Part shown: positions 8,253 to 14,529 of the stretch, piece after piece
Numbering within the stretch: position 1 is the stretch's first letter
How the letters are laid out: every line of letters starts with the position of its first letter
Assembly (NCBI GenBank): GCA_036506275.1
Contig: DASXSB010000071.1
Location: 1 to 49,638 of the forward strand
DNA: 49,638 nt
Source of the DNA: DASXSB01 sp036506275
Lineage (GTDB): Bacteria; Methylomirabilota; Methylomirabilia; Rokubacteriales; CSP1-6
Direction: 5' to 3'
Program-made: the position numbers and the translations under genes
The notes under the pieces: generated by a model
Seen by the model: the letters and a program-made list of their open reading frames with translations, nothing else
Told to the model about the DNA's origin: nothing
Databases searched by the model: none

Positions 8253-8310
8253 CGTCGGCGCGCCTTCCCCGACCGACACAAGCCACTGATTTGCTGCAAT
8301 ACCCGGGGTT

Positions 8311-8325
8311 TGGCACTCCTGCTGC
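8311..8325 (+). promoter_or_regulatory. Sigma-54 type (-24/-12) promoter of the pilin gene
   Basis: TGGCAC at 8311-8316, a 5-nt spacer and CTGC at 8322-8325 match the TGGCAC-N5-TTGC consensus at all but one base, with correct GG-to-GC spacing. Transcription would start near 8337, giving a leader of about 47 nt before ATG 8384. RpoN with PilR controls pilA in several Gram-negative bacteria, so the placement makes sense. Confidence 0.6.
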
Positions 8326-8383
8326 ATGATCCTCCCTCGACGCCGAGAGCCGTCGTTGTACGGCTCGGTGAGGGGGGAGACCA

Positions 8384-8803
8384 ATGATCCGCTTCGTCGC
8401 GAGGCGTGGTCCGAAACTAAAGGGTGAGCGTGGCTTCACGCTCATCGAGCTCATGATCGTGGTGGCGATCATCGGGATCCTCGCCGCCATTGCGATCCCG
8501 ATCTATGCCAGCGTTCAGCAGCGCGCCCGCATCGCCAAGGCGTGGGCGGACATGCGCACGCTGGCGTCCGCGATCACGATCTATCAGGCGCACACGGGCG
8601 CGTTTCCGGCCGCGCTGAGCACGCTGACAGCGACGGCGTCCAACGCCCAGGGCGCGACGGCGGGACCGTTCATGGCCCGCATCCCGGATCCACCGAACCT
8701 CGGAACGCCGCCGTGGCCGGCCAGCTATGGCTACACGGACAACGGCGACGGCACGTTCACGCTGACGGCGACCGGGGACAACACGACGGTCACGATTCCG
8801 TAG
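8384..8803 (+). CDS. Type IV pilin / type II pseudopilin-like protein
   Basis: A 139-residue prepilin. A short basic leader ends in KGERG and is followed by FTLIELMIVVAIIGILAAIAIP, the N-methylated hydrophobic helix; prepilin peptidase should cut between G18 and F19, and the +5 glutamate is present. The C-terminal half (about residues 60-139) is a small globular domain with TYGxTDNGDGTFTLTATG-like strands resembling minor pilins or GspG-type pseudopilins, and it lacks a cysteine pair. It acts in the periplasm and cell envelope as a fibre subunit. A GAGGGGGGAGA ribosome site precedes the ATG. No other pilus genes are adjacent, so the assembly machinery must be elsewhere. Confidence 0.88.
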   Translation: MIRFVARRGPKLKGERGFTLIELMIVVAIIGILAAIAIPIYASVQQRARIAKAWADMRTLASAITIYQAHTGAFPAALSTLTATASNAQGATAGPFMARIPDPPNLGTPPWPASYGYTDNGDGTFTLTATGDNTTVTIP

Positions 8804-8832
8804 CCGTTCGCTCGCGTATCAGTCTTTGGGCG

Positions 8833-8861
8833 TTGACGTCCATCGTGCGGGTGCGTTGAAT
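8833..8861 (+). promoter_or_regulatory. Possible sigma-70 promoter of the ComEA-like gene
   Basis: TTGACG (8833-8838), a 17-nt spacer and TTGAAT (8856-8861) form a plausible promoter. It lies inside the left arm of the long hairpin described next, so the promoter and hairpin assignments partly compete. Confidence 0.35.
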
Positions 8862-8905
8862 GGTCTCGCTCGCGAGCCATGCAACGCACCCTCACCGCAC
8901 GATGG
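8840..8905 (+). promoter_or_regulatory. Long hairpin in front of the ComEA-like gene, touching its Shine-Dalgarno
   Basis: The arms pair as 8840-8850 with 8895-8905 (11 bp), 8851-8858 with 8882-8889 (8 bp), 8860-8863 with 8877-8880 (4 bp) and 8865-8868 with 8873-8876 (4 bp), with a 5-nt bulge on the right arm. The outer stem includes the first two bases of the GGAGG ribosome site at 8904-8908, so folding should reduce translation of the gene at 8914. It may also act as an end signal for the pilin transcript, but no T-run follows. Confidence 0.6.
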
Positions 8906-8913
8906 AGGCACGG

Positions 8914-9231
8914 ATGATCGGTTATCGCTGCCTGCCCCTGACCTTCTTCGCTCTCGCCCTCGGCGCCGCCACGCCGGCGCCCCTGCTCGCGGGTAAAGCG
9001 ACGTCGGGTGACACCGCCGCCGCCGCGCCCGCCAGTGGCCACGTCAACATCAACACTGCCAGCGTCAAGGAGCTCATGACGCTCGACGGTGTGGGCCGCA
9101 AGGTGGCCGAGAAGATCGTCGAGTATCGCGAAGCCCACGGTCCTTTCAAGCGCCCGGAGGATCTCCGGAAGGTCGAAGGTTTCGGGGCCGGACTCTGGGA
9201 TCAAAACCACCAGCGCGTCGTCGTCAAGTAG
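8914..9231 (+). CDS. Secreted helix-hairpin-helix protein, ComEA-like
   Basis: The product has 105 residues. A signal peptide covers about residues 1-23 (MIGYRCLPLTFFALALGA...). The rest is one (HhH)2 DNA-binding domain: HVNINTASVKELMTLDGVGRKVAEKIVEYREAHGPFK followed by PEDLRKVEGFG. ComEA proteins bind incoming DNA in the periplasm during transformation; short forms like this are common in Gram-negative bacteria. I chose the ATG at 8914 because GGAGG lies 5 nt upstream and the signal peptide starts there; an in-frame ATG at 8860 falls inside the hairpin. The preceding pilin gene fits a shared DNA-uptake or surface theme, though no comEC lies nearby. Confidence 0.82.
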   Translation: MIGYRCLPLTFFALALGAATPAPLLAGKATSGDTAAAAPASGHVNINTASVKELMTLDGVGRKVAEKIVEYREAHGPFKRPEDLRKVEGFGAGLWDQNHQRVVVK

Positions 9232-9253
9232 CCGTCGACGGGGCAATTTTCAC

Positions 9254-9281
9254 TTGGCGCCTTGCGGGCCTCGTGTAGGAT
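9254..9281 (+). promoter_or_regulatory. Sigma-70-like promoter of the small-ORF transcript
   Basis: TTGGCG (9254-9259), a 16-nt spacer and TAGGAT (9276-9281). Each box matches the consensus at four of six positions. The inferred start near 9288 leaves a leader of about 160 nt before the 13-codon ORF. The box positions are direct; promoter activity is inferred. Confidence 0.45.
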
Positions 9282-9432
9282 GGATAGAAATCGGCCGAAG
9301 CGTCACAGCGCTTCAGTGGCGTCCCCGTCGGCAATTCCGTCGGCGGCTGACGTGGCCGAGCCCCGGGCCGGGAGTCGGCATCCGGTTCTGGGCGGAGTGG
9401 GACCTGGGCCCGCGTGGCGCCCTTGCCGAGAA

Positions 9433-9450
9433 TAGGAGGTGATCCAGCCG
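9433..9450 (+). promoter_or_regulatory. Extreme Shine-Dalgarno with 17-nt complementarity to the 16S rRNA 3' end
   Basis: AGGAGGTGATCC at 9434-9445 is the full complement of the universal 16S 3' tail, and the match runs on through AGCCG to 9450, directly before the ATG at 9451. Ordinary ribosome sites here match 4-7 bases. The core GGAGG is 11 nt from the ATG. The segment can also pair with the end of the ORF (9485-9491), so access may be switched. Confidence 0.6.
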
Positions 9451-9492
9451 ATGTGTAACCCTACGGTGATCTGTGAGGTGGTTGCCTCCTAG
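9451..9492 (+). CDS. Putative 13-residue peptide MCNPTVICEVVAS
   Basis: ATG at 9451 to TAG at 9490-9492 encodes 13 residues with cysteines at positions 2 and 8. The exceptional ribosome site just upstream is the main reason to believe it is translated. Its last codons and stop form the complement of that ribosome site, so ribosome progress would change the RNA fold, as in leader-peptide regulation. Two cysteines could make it responsive to cysteine supply, bind a metal or form a disulfide; nothing in the sequence decides this. It could also be non-coding. Confidence 0.4.
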   Translation: MCNPTVICEVVAS

Positions 9493-9544
9493 GCAGGATC
9501 CACGCTAGCTCCAGGTGGAAAGCCTGGGAGTCCAGGCACCACCG

Positions 9545-9632
9545 GCCCCGACGATCCCGCCTCACCAGCGGGGCGGCGCGACGGCGAGTGAAAGCATCAC
9601 GCGCCGCAGCCTTCGTCGGGGCTTTTTATTTT
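9545..9632 (+). terminator. Multibranched Rho-independent terminator of the small-ORF transcript
   Basis: A perfect 10-bp closing stem (9545-9554 with 9613-9622) is followed by TTTTTATTTT at 9623-9632. Inside it are two more stems, 9556-9560 with 9568-9572 and 9574-9580 with 9600-9606. The stem plus T-run is a textbook terminator; the three-way-junction-like interior is unusual and may itself be functional. Confidence 0.75.
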
Positions 9633-9730
9633 CCACCGTTCGTAACGGTCTTCCACGCATGGTCGTCCCCTCGGGCGTCGCTGCCATCATGAAGCAGGGA
9701 TACCGAGAAGACGGGGGCTGCCGAGAGAAG

Positions 9731-9759
9731 CACCCGGGCCCGGCCAGCGGGCCCGGGTG
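9731..9759 (-). terminator. Hairpin after the cold-shock gene
   Basis: A perfect 12-bp inverted repeat (9731-9742 with 9748-9759) with a 5-nt loop, located 20 nt after the csp stop on the minus strand. No strong T-run follows on that strand, so termination may be partial or protection of the mRNA end may be its role. With 9545-9632 it separates the two converging transcripts. The roughly 100 nt between them hold only a small ACCGTT/AACGGT hairpin near 9633. Confidence 0.55.
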
Positions 9760-9779
9760 GGAGCGAACAGGGGAAGGCG

Positions 9780-9980
9780 CTACACCTTGCGGACGTTAGC
9801 CGCCTGAAGACCCTTCGGGCCGCGGGTTACTTCGAACTCGACCCGGTCACCTTCGGCCAGACTCTTGAAGCCGTTGGCCTGGATGGCGCTGTAGTGGACG
9901 AAGACGTCCTCACCGCCCTCCTGCGTGATGAATCCGTACCCCTTCGCATCGTTGAACCACTTCACCTGTCCCTGTGCCAT
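9780..9980 (-). CDS. Cold-shock domain protein (CspA family)
   Basis: A 66-residue single-domain RNA/DNA chaperone. RNP1 is KGYGFI (about 13-18) and RNP2 is VFVHYS (about 26-31), and the length equals the family's. It opens with MAQGQVKWFNDAKGYGFI, the standard start for this group. It acts in the cytoplasm by melting mRNA structure. It is expressed alone: a terminator lies upstream at 10062-10099 and a hairpin downstream. The leader upstream contains a small hairpin (10024-10040), and structured leaders are usual for cold-shock mRNAs. Confidence 0.93.
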   Translation of the reverse strand: MAQGQVKWFNDAKGYGFITQEGGEDVFVHYSAIQANGFKSLAEGDRVEFEVTRGPKGLQAANVRKV

Positions 9981-10023
9981 GTTCCTGCGACCTCTCTTTG
10001 GGGGTCTTCAGCCCCAGTGTGCG

Positions 10024-10040
10024 CCCGCCGTAATGGCGGG
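10024..10040 (-). promoter_or_regulatory. Hairpin in the cold-shock gene leader
   Basis: CCCGCC (10024-10029) pairs with GGCGGG (10035-10040) across a 5-nt loop, about 45 nt upstream of the csp start. It would lie in the 5' untranslated region if transcription begins near the upstream terminator. No clear promoter boxes were found for csp. Confidence 0.35.
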
Positions 10041-10061
10041 GTTGCCTCCCAGTATTGGAAG

Positions 10062-10099
10062 GCAAACAAAAACGCCGCGCGAACTGATTTCGCGCGGCG
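10062..10099 (-). terminator. Rho-independent terminator between the gene at 10178-11209 and csp
   Basis: On the minus strand a perfect 10-bp GC-rich stem (10090-10099 with 10073-10082, loop 7 nt) is followed by a TTTTTGTTT run at 10064-10072. It lies after the stop of the gene at 10178-11209 and before csp, so it ends that transcript and insulates csp. Confidence 0.8.
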
Positions 10100-10177
10100 C
10101 GTGTCTCGGTCTTTAATCGTTACCGACTCCGTCTGAATCAGAACGATGGCAAGATTCACATAGCGCCCCGGCGGAAG

Positions 10178-11209
10178 TCAACGGAAATCTATAGCACGGG
10201 TGACAGGGCGGGACCCATTCCGGGTCCCGAGCCACCCCGGGATGGCAACGGAGAACCGCCCGGCGGTTCCCCCCGCCACCACCACGTGGATCTCTTCCGG
10301 GGAGGGAAACTTGGAGACCATGGTGGCGGGATCGGCCGGGGCCCGGGAAAAGCGGAGGTTGGTCCCCTCGCCGTGGTCGGGGTCCGGTAACAGGCTACGG
10401 TAGGGGACCCGGACCGTCTCCCAGAGATAGCGCGCCAGGTCGGCCTGTCGCCAGCCGTCCTCCGCCAGCGTCCGGGCGTGCTCGGGCCCGACGACCAGCA
10501 TCGTGTGCGAGTAAAGCGGAAAGTGCTTGCTGTTCCAGAGCCCCACCATCGACCACCCCAGGGACCCCGCCAGCGCCTTCGCCGTCCGGCTCGAGTGGTC
10601 GGAGATCCCATGGGGCGCCTCCCCGGCGAAGAGAGTCACGGTGCTCGTTCCCGCCGGAAACCCCCGCCCGACGGAGTAGGGGGGCCAGGGGCTCGCCTCT
10701 TCGTTTTCTGCGATGCAGTAGGTATAGCGGCCCGGGTGACCGAAGGTCGACATCGAGACTTCACCGGGCCGGGCGCCCCCGACGTTGATCATGAGCAGCC
10801 GGAGGGCGCGTCCGATCGTGGCGTTGGCGCGGTGGCCGGGGCCGAACACCCCGAAGCCCGCGTTGAGCTCGATGCGCGTGCGGATGGGGCCGTTGACGAG
10901 GATCAGGGGCGCCGAGAAGTGAGTGGACGTCGAGACCCCGTGAAGGTTGAAGTCCGGATCGCACGCGGCCTCCACGGCGGCGATCACGACGGGGAGGTAA
11001 TCGGGTCGGCACCCCGCCATGACGGCATTGATGGCGGCCTTCTCGACGGTCACGCGCCCGAAGTTGGGCGGCATCTCCCCCAGCAACTCGGTCCGCTCTC
11101 GCGGCGTTGCCCCCAGCATGGCCTCCACCCGTGTTCGGGTGGGCGGCACGACCGGCAAACCGTCGGTGACGCCTTTGGCGAACCACGTCTCGAACTCGTC
11201 CGTTGCCAT
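10178..11209 (-). CDS. Conserved protein of unknown function
   Basis: A 343-aa soluble protein. It begins DEFETWFAKGVTDGLPVVPPT and contains VEKAAINAVMAGCRPDYLPVV, HGVSTSTHFSAPLILVNGP, GRALRLLMINVGGARPGEVSMSTFGHPG and YTYCIAENEEASPW. I recall similar proteins in uncultured soil bacteria and actinobacteria, often beside the small UGSC family that includes selenoproteins, but no biochemical role is known to me and no UGSC gene is here. I chose the ATG at 11207-11209, which opens the conserved part; an extension to 11290 would overlap the divergent ppa gene. There is no signal peptide. Function is not assigned. Confidence 0.7.
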   Translation of the reverse strand: MATDEFETWFAKGVTDGLPVVPPTRTRVEAMLGATPRERTELLGEMPPNFGRVTVEKAAINAVMAGCRPDYLPVVIAAVEAACDPDFNLHGVSTSTHFSAPLILVNGPIRTRIELNAGFGVFGPGHRANATIGRALRLLMINVGGARPGEVSMSTFGHPGRYTYCIAENEEASPWPPYSVGRGFPAGTSTVTLFAGEAPHGISDHSSRTAKALAGSLGWSMVGLWNSKHFPLYSHTMLVVGPEHARTLAEDGWRQADLARYLWETVRVPYRSLLPDPDHGEGTNLRFSRAPADPATMVSKFPSPEEIHVVVAGGTAGRFSVAIPGWLGTRNGSRPVTRAIDFR

Positions 11210-11224
11210 CGAAGCGGCGACGAT

Positions 11225-11252
11225 GCTATACCTGATCGTTATTTCTCGCCAA
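11225..11252 (-). promoter_or_regulatory. Possible promoter of the gene at 10178-11209
   Basis: On the minus strand TTGGCG (11252-11247), a 16-nt spacer and TATAGC (11230-11225). The start would fall near 11218, giving a very short leader before ATG 11209, and no good ribosome site is visible. Moderate match only. Confidence 0.3.
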
Positions 11253-11271
11253 CGCGCGGCTGCGCACGAAG

Positions 11272-11820
11272 ATGGCGTCGATGAATCCATGGCACGACGT
11301 CGACCTGGGTGACGACCTGGAGGCCGGCTTCCGGGCCGTCATCGAGATTCCGAAGGGATCGAAGGTCAAGTACGAACTCGACAAGCACACCGGATTCCTC
11401 TGGCTCGATCGTGTGCTTCATAGCGCCGTGCACTACCCCGCGAACTACGGATTCCTGCCGCAGACCTTCTGTGACGACGGCGACCCTCTGGACGTGCTCG
11501 TCCTCGGCCAGGAGCCGGTGGTTCCGCTGTGCGTGCTCAGAGCTGGCGCGATCGGCGTCATCACCATGAGCGACGAGAAGGGCGAGGACGACAAGATCAT
11601 CGCGGTTCATCTCGACGATCCCGAATACGCTCACTATCGCGACGTCAGCGAGCTTCCCCCCCACCGGGGGCGCGAGCTCGAGCGGTTCTTCCTCGACTAC
11701 AAGGTCCTCGAAGACAAGGTCGTGAACGTGTCGGGGTTCCGCGGGCGGGCGAAGGCGATGGACACCATCCGTGCCGCCGCGCGGCTGTACCGGGAGCGGA
11801 TCGAGGCCAAGGATCGCTGA
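11272..11820 (+). CDS. ppa: Inorganic pyrophosphatase (family I, soluble)
   Basis: A 182-aa enzyme that hydrolyses pyrophosphate to phosphate in the cytoplasm and so drives biosynthetic reactions. The family signature DDGDPLDVLVL (about residues 66-76) holds the Mg2+-binding aspartates, and IEIPKGSKVKYELDKHTG carries the N-terminal lysines. HYPANYGFLPQT is also diagnostic. ATG 11272 and ATG 11281 are both possible starts; the family homology begins at about the second. Divergent from the gene at 10178-11209. It also fits the sugar-nucleotide synthesis later in the window (GlgC makes PPi), though not co-transcribed with it. Confidence 0.95.
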   Translation: MASMNPWHDVDLGDDLEAGFRAVIEIPKGSKVKYELDKHTGFLWLDRVLHSAVHYPANYGFLPQTFCDDGDPLDVLVLGQEPVVPLCVLRAGAIGVITMSDEKGEDDKIIAVHLDDPEYAHYRDVSELPPHRGRELERFFLDYKVLEDKVVNVSGFRGRAKAMDTIRAAARLYRERIEAKDR

Positions 11821-12125
11821 CGCTTGTGGGTCACCCCCGGTGCCACGGTGGACAGCCCGCCCATGGGGAGGTGCAGGGACGGCGGCCCGCCTCCGCCATC
11901 CAAGGAGGAACCCGGGGCCGAGCCGAGGGGGCCGACAAGGCGGGAATGTGGAGAAGTCCTGAAAAACTTTCCGTTTTTCGGAAGGGCCGCCCTCTCCGCC
12001 GAGGGAGCGTCCGCTGGTAGAAGCTAAACATGCGTCACCACGGTGTTTTTATGCAGGTGTGGCACGGACTGTGCTACTGTATCCACTGCATCTGGGGCAT
12101 GTAACCCTGACACCCATGGAGCGTT
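11821..12125 (+). other. Intergenic region upstream of mreB
   Basis: No credible gene was found in these 305 nt. It holds a GGCGG/CCGCC hairpin near 11880-11896, an unusually AT-rich perfect hairpin (11961-11967 with 11973-11979) and a sigma-54-like site at 12060-12074. The short open frames here lack ribosome sites and recognisable products. Confidence 0.5.
12060..12074 (+). promoter_or_regulatory. Sigma-54-like promoter upstream of mreB
   Basis: TGGCACG, four bases, then GTGC: this fits TGGCACG-N4-TTGC except for one base, and the GG-to-GC spacing is right. A start near 12086 would give a 40-nt leader to the mreB ATG. Housekeeping cell-shape genes are not normally under RpoN, so chance remains possible; no enhancer repeats like those at 8218 were seen. 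Confidence 0.35.
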
Positions 12126-13157
12126 ATGTTCTATAACCTGCTGGCCGGGATGTTCTCGAACGACCTCGCCGTGGACCTCGGTACTGCGAACACGCTGGTC
12201 TACGTCCGGGGAGAGGGAATCGTCCTCAACGAGCCTTCCATCGTTGCGATCCATCAGGCCGATCATTCGGTTCTGGCCGTCGGTCACGAGGCAAAGGCGA
12301 TGCTCGGCCGTACTCCCGGCAACATCGTCGCCATCCGGCCGTTGAAGGACGGCGTCATCGCCGATTTCGATGTCACGGAGAAGATGCTCCATTACTTCAT
12401 CTCCAAGGTGCATCGTCGCCGCACGCTCGTGAGGCCGCGCATCGTGGTGGGGGTGCCGTCCGGTATCACGCAGGTGGAAAAGCGCGCCGTACGCGACTCG
12501 GCGATGCAGGCGGGCGCGCGCGAGGTGTACCTGATCGAGGAGCCGATGGCGGCGGCCATCGGAGCCGGGCTCCCCATCCAGGAACCCGGAGGAAACATGA
12601 TCGTCGACATCGGAGGCGGCACCACCGAGGTCGCGGTCATCTCGCTCTCGGGCATCGTGTACTCGAAGTCGGTGCGGATCGCCGGCGACGAGATGGACGA
12701 GGCGATCGTCCAGTACATCCGAAAGCACTACAACCTGCTCGTCGGCGAGCGGCGGGCGGAAGAGATCAAAGTGAACCTCGGATCCGCCTATCCCATGGGT
12801 GGCGAGCGCCGCACCATGGAGGTCAAGGGACGCGACCTCATCGACGGTATCCCGAAGACGATCGTCATCACCGACGAGGAGATCCGCGAAGCGCTGCGCG
12901 AGCCCGTCATGACGATCGTGGAGACCGTACGCACGTGCCTGGAGCGAACACCGCCCGAGCTCGCCGCCGACATCGTGGACAAGGGCATCGTCATCACGGG
13001 CGGGGGCGCCCTCCTGCGTGGCCTCGACCACCTGCTGCGGCAGGAAACGAACCTGCCCGTCACACCCGGCGACGATCCGCTGTCGTGCGTCGCCCTCGGA
13101 ACGGGGAAGGTTCTCGATGAGCTCGATCTCTTGAAGAAGGTGGCGATCCCCGCCTAA
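12126..13157 (+). CDS. mreB: Rod shape-determining protein MreB
   Basis: A 343-aa actin-like ATPase that forms filaments under the inner membrane and guides lateral wall synthesis. It shows the actin-fold phosphate-1 motif LAVDLGTANTLVYV (about 14-27), phosphate-2 motif MIVDIGGGTTEVAVISL (about 158-174) and the adenosine-loop GIVITGGGALLRGLD near 290. Length and order are standard. The N-terminal MFYNLLAGMF is the short amphipathic membrane anchor. It heads a mreB-mreC-mreD-PBP2-rodA run with gaps of 3-27 nt, one transcript. Confidence 0.96.
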   Translation: MFYNLLAGMFSNDLAVDLGTANTLVYVRGEGIVLNEPSIVAIHQADHSVLAVGHEAKAMLGRTPGNIVAIRPLKDGVIADFDVTEKMLHYFISKVHRRRTLVRPRIVVGVPSGITQVEKRAVRDSAMQAGAREVYLIEEPMAAAIGAGLPIQEPGGNMIVDIGGGTTEVAVISLSGIVYSKSVRIAGDEMDEAIVQYIRKHYNLLVGERRAEEIKVNLGSAYPMGGERRTMEVKGRDLIDGIPKTIVITDEEIREALREPVMTIVETVRTCLERTPPELAADIVDKGIVITGGGALLRGLDHLLRQETNLPVTPGDDPLSCVALGTGKVLDELDLLKKVAIPA

Positions 13158-13184
13158 GCGCGTCGCGATTCTGGAGGTTCGAAG

Positions 13185-14027
13185 GTGAGGAATCGCAGGC
13201 TCGTGTTGCTCGGCGCGGCGATCCTTGTATGTCTGGTGCTGCTCACGGTCCAGTCTCGGGGGCACGGCTCCCGCGCCGCCGATGGCCTCGCCCTCGTCAC
13301 CACGCCGATCCAGACCGTGTTCGCCAAGGTCCATCGCAGCGCCTTCGGGGTGTGGGCCACCTATCAGGACTGGAAAGGTGTCCGCGCCGAGAACCGCCGC
13401 TTGCGCGAAGAGGTGGAACGGCTGCGCGTGGAAGGCCTGCGCGTGAGCGAGACCACCGAGGAGAACCGTCGCCTGCGCGAGCTGCTCGAGCTGCGCGAGC
13501 GCCTGCCCCTCGCCACCTTGCCGGGCGAGGTCATCGCACGGGAGTGGGGAGGCTGGGTACGATCGCTCACCGTGAATCGCGGACGCGGCGATCAGGTCAC
13601 GCGCCTCACCGCCGTGATCTCTCCCGACGGCCTCATCGGACGTGTCGTCGACGTGCGCCCCGGCGCCTCCATCGTCCAGGTCCTCACGGACCCTGCCTCC
13701 ACGGTGGGCGCGCACGTCGTGCGCACGCGGACGCAGGGGATCGTGGAAGGGGACGCGCGGGGCACCATGCGGCTGAAGTTCATGGCTCGTGACGGTGCCG
13801 CGATCGAGGTCGGCGATGTCGTCGTGACGTCGGGGCTGGGCGGACAGTTCCCGCGCGGGATCCCCGTGGGGCGCGTGCGCGCCATCGACAACCGCGGCTC
13901 CGCGCTCTTCCATTACGCGGTGTTGACGCCTGCCGTGGACTTCTCGCGCATCGACGAAGTCCTGCTCGTGACCGGCGAGACGAGCGACGACGTGGCCGCG
14001 CTGTTCCGCACGCGCGAAGGCCGCTGA
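13185..14027 (+). CDS. mreC: Rod shape-determining protein MreC
   Basis: A 280-aa bitopic membrane protein with one N-terminal transmembrane helix (RLVLLGAAILVCLVLLTVQ, about 5-23), a coiled coil (about 65-100, rich in ENRRLREEVERLR) and the periplasmic beta-domains that contact PBP2. GRGDQVTRLTAVISPDGLIGRVVDV and the later VVTSGLGGQFPRGIPVGRV are diagnostic. The start is GTG, 27 nt after mreB. It works as the periplasmic link between MreB, MreD and the PBP2-RodA synthase. Confidence 0.92.
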   Translation: MRNRRLVLLGAAILVCLVLLTVQSRGHGSRAADGLALVTTPIQTVFAKVHRSAFGVWATYQDWKGVRAENRRLREEVERLRVEGLRVSETTEENRRLRELLELRERLPLATLPGEVIAREWGGWVRSLTVNRGRGDQVTRLTAVISPDGLIGRVVDVRPGASIVQVLTDPASTVGAHVVRTRTQGIVEGDARGTMRLKFMARDGAAIEVGDVVVTSGLGGQFPRGIPVGRVRAIDNRGSALFHYAVLTPAVDFSRIDEVLLVTGETSDDVAALFRTREGR

Positions 14028-14030
14028 CCG

Positions 14031-14519
14031 ATGCGCACGCTGCTCGCGTTGACGATCTTCGGCGGCGGGATCGCCTCCGCCGCCGTCACCCCCGCCCTGC
14101 GCATCGGGGACGTCGTTCCCGATCTCCCGCTCATCATCGTGGTCCTGCTCGCCCTCCGCCGCGGCCCCGAGTTCGGATGCGTGGGAGGCTTCGTGACCGG
14201 GCTCCTGCAAGACGCGGCCTCGGGCGGGCTCATGGGCGTGCAGGCGCTCACGAAGTCGGTGATCGGGTTCGCCATCGGCGCCCTCGGCGGACGCCTGACC
14301 GTCACGCAGCCGCTGGTGCAGGTGCCCGGGCTCGTCCTCCTCTCGATCGCGGAGGGCCTCGCCCGTTTCGCGATCCTCCAGTTGTTCAGGTTCCCGGCGC
14401 CCTTCGGCGAGTTGCTCACGTACGTCGTGCTTCCCCAGGCGCTGTACAACGGCTTCCTCGGCGCCGCTCTCGTCCTCGCCCTCACGTGGGCGGAGTCGTT
14501 CCGCGCGCCGGCGTCGTGA
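14031..14519 (+). CDS. mreD: Rod shape-determining protein MreD
   Basis: A 162-aa polytopic inner-membrane protein with about five hydrophobic segments. The tracts VVPDLPLIIVVLLALRRGPEFGCVGGFVTGLLQDAASGG and PQALYNGFLGAAL are typical of MreD, in which the family otherwise varies widely. It starts 3 nt after mreC and is followed 10 nt later by the PBP2 gene, so position supports the call strongly. Confidence 0.88.
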   Translation: MRTLLALTIFGGGIASAAVTPALRIGDVVPDLPLIIVVLLALRRGPEFGCVGGFVTGLLQDAASGGLMGVQALTKSVIGFAIGALGGRLTVTQPLVQVPGLVLLSIAEGLARFAILQLFRFPAPFGELLTYVVLPQALYNGFLGAALVLALTWAESFRAPAS

Positions 14520-14529
14520 GCCAACGGCC

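Larger units (their letters stand above)
9288..9632 (+). ncRNA. Structured transcript carrying a 13-codon ORF (putative riboregulator)
   Basis: This otherwise gene-free stretch between the ComEA-like gene and the opposing cold-shock gene has a promoter, several hairpins, a tiny ORF and a strong terminator. Visible helices are 9297-9302 with 9309-9314; 9433-9439 with 9485-9491 (Shine-Dalgarno with the ORF end); 9483-9486 with 9492-9495 (competing); 9514-9518 plus 9522-9527 with 9532-9537 plus 9539-9543; and the multibranched terminator. No same-strand gene lies directly downstream, so it is not an ordinary leader. It could be an sRNA, a micropeptide mRNA or a regulator acting in trans. I do not recognise a known RNA family. 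Confidence 0.45.

Noticed and set aside
8860..8913. Start of the ComEA-like protein at ATG 8860
   Set aside because: It lies in the hairpin without a ribosome site, and the signal peptide begins at 8914 behind GGAGG.
9433..9450. 16S rRNA 3' end on the minus strand
   Set aside because: The match is only 17-18 nt and the flanking sequence is unrelated to 16S helix 45, so no rRNA gene is present.
9495..9632. Cobalamin or other known riboswitch
   Set aside because: No B12 box or other class motif was found and no same-strand gene follows the terminator.
11821..12031. Short open frames between ppa and mreB
   Set aside because: No ribosome sites, proline/arginine-rich translations and mutual overlap in several frames point to chance.
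12060..12125. Sigma-70 promoter with -10 TACTGT at 12075
   Set aside because: No acceptable -35 box lies 16-18 nt upstream.
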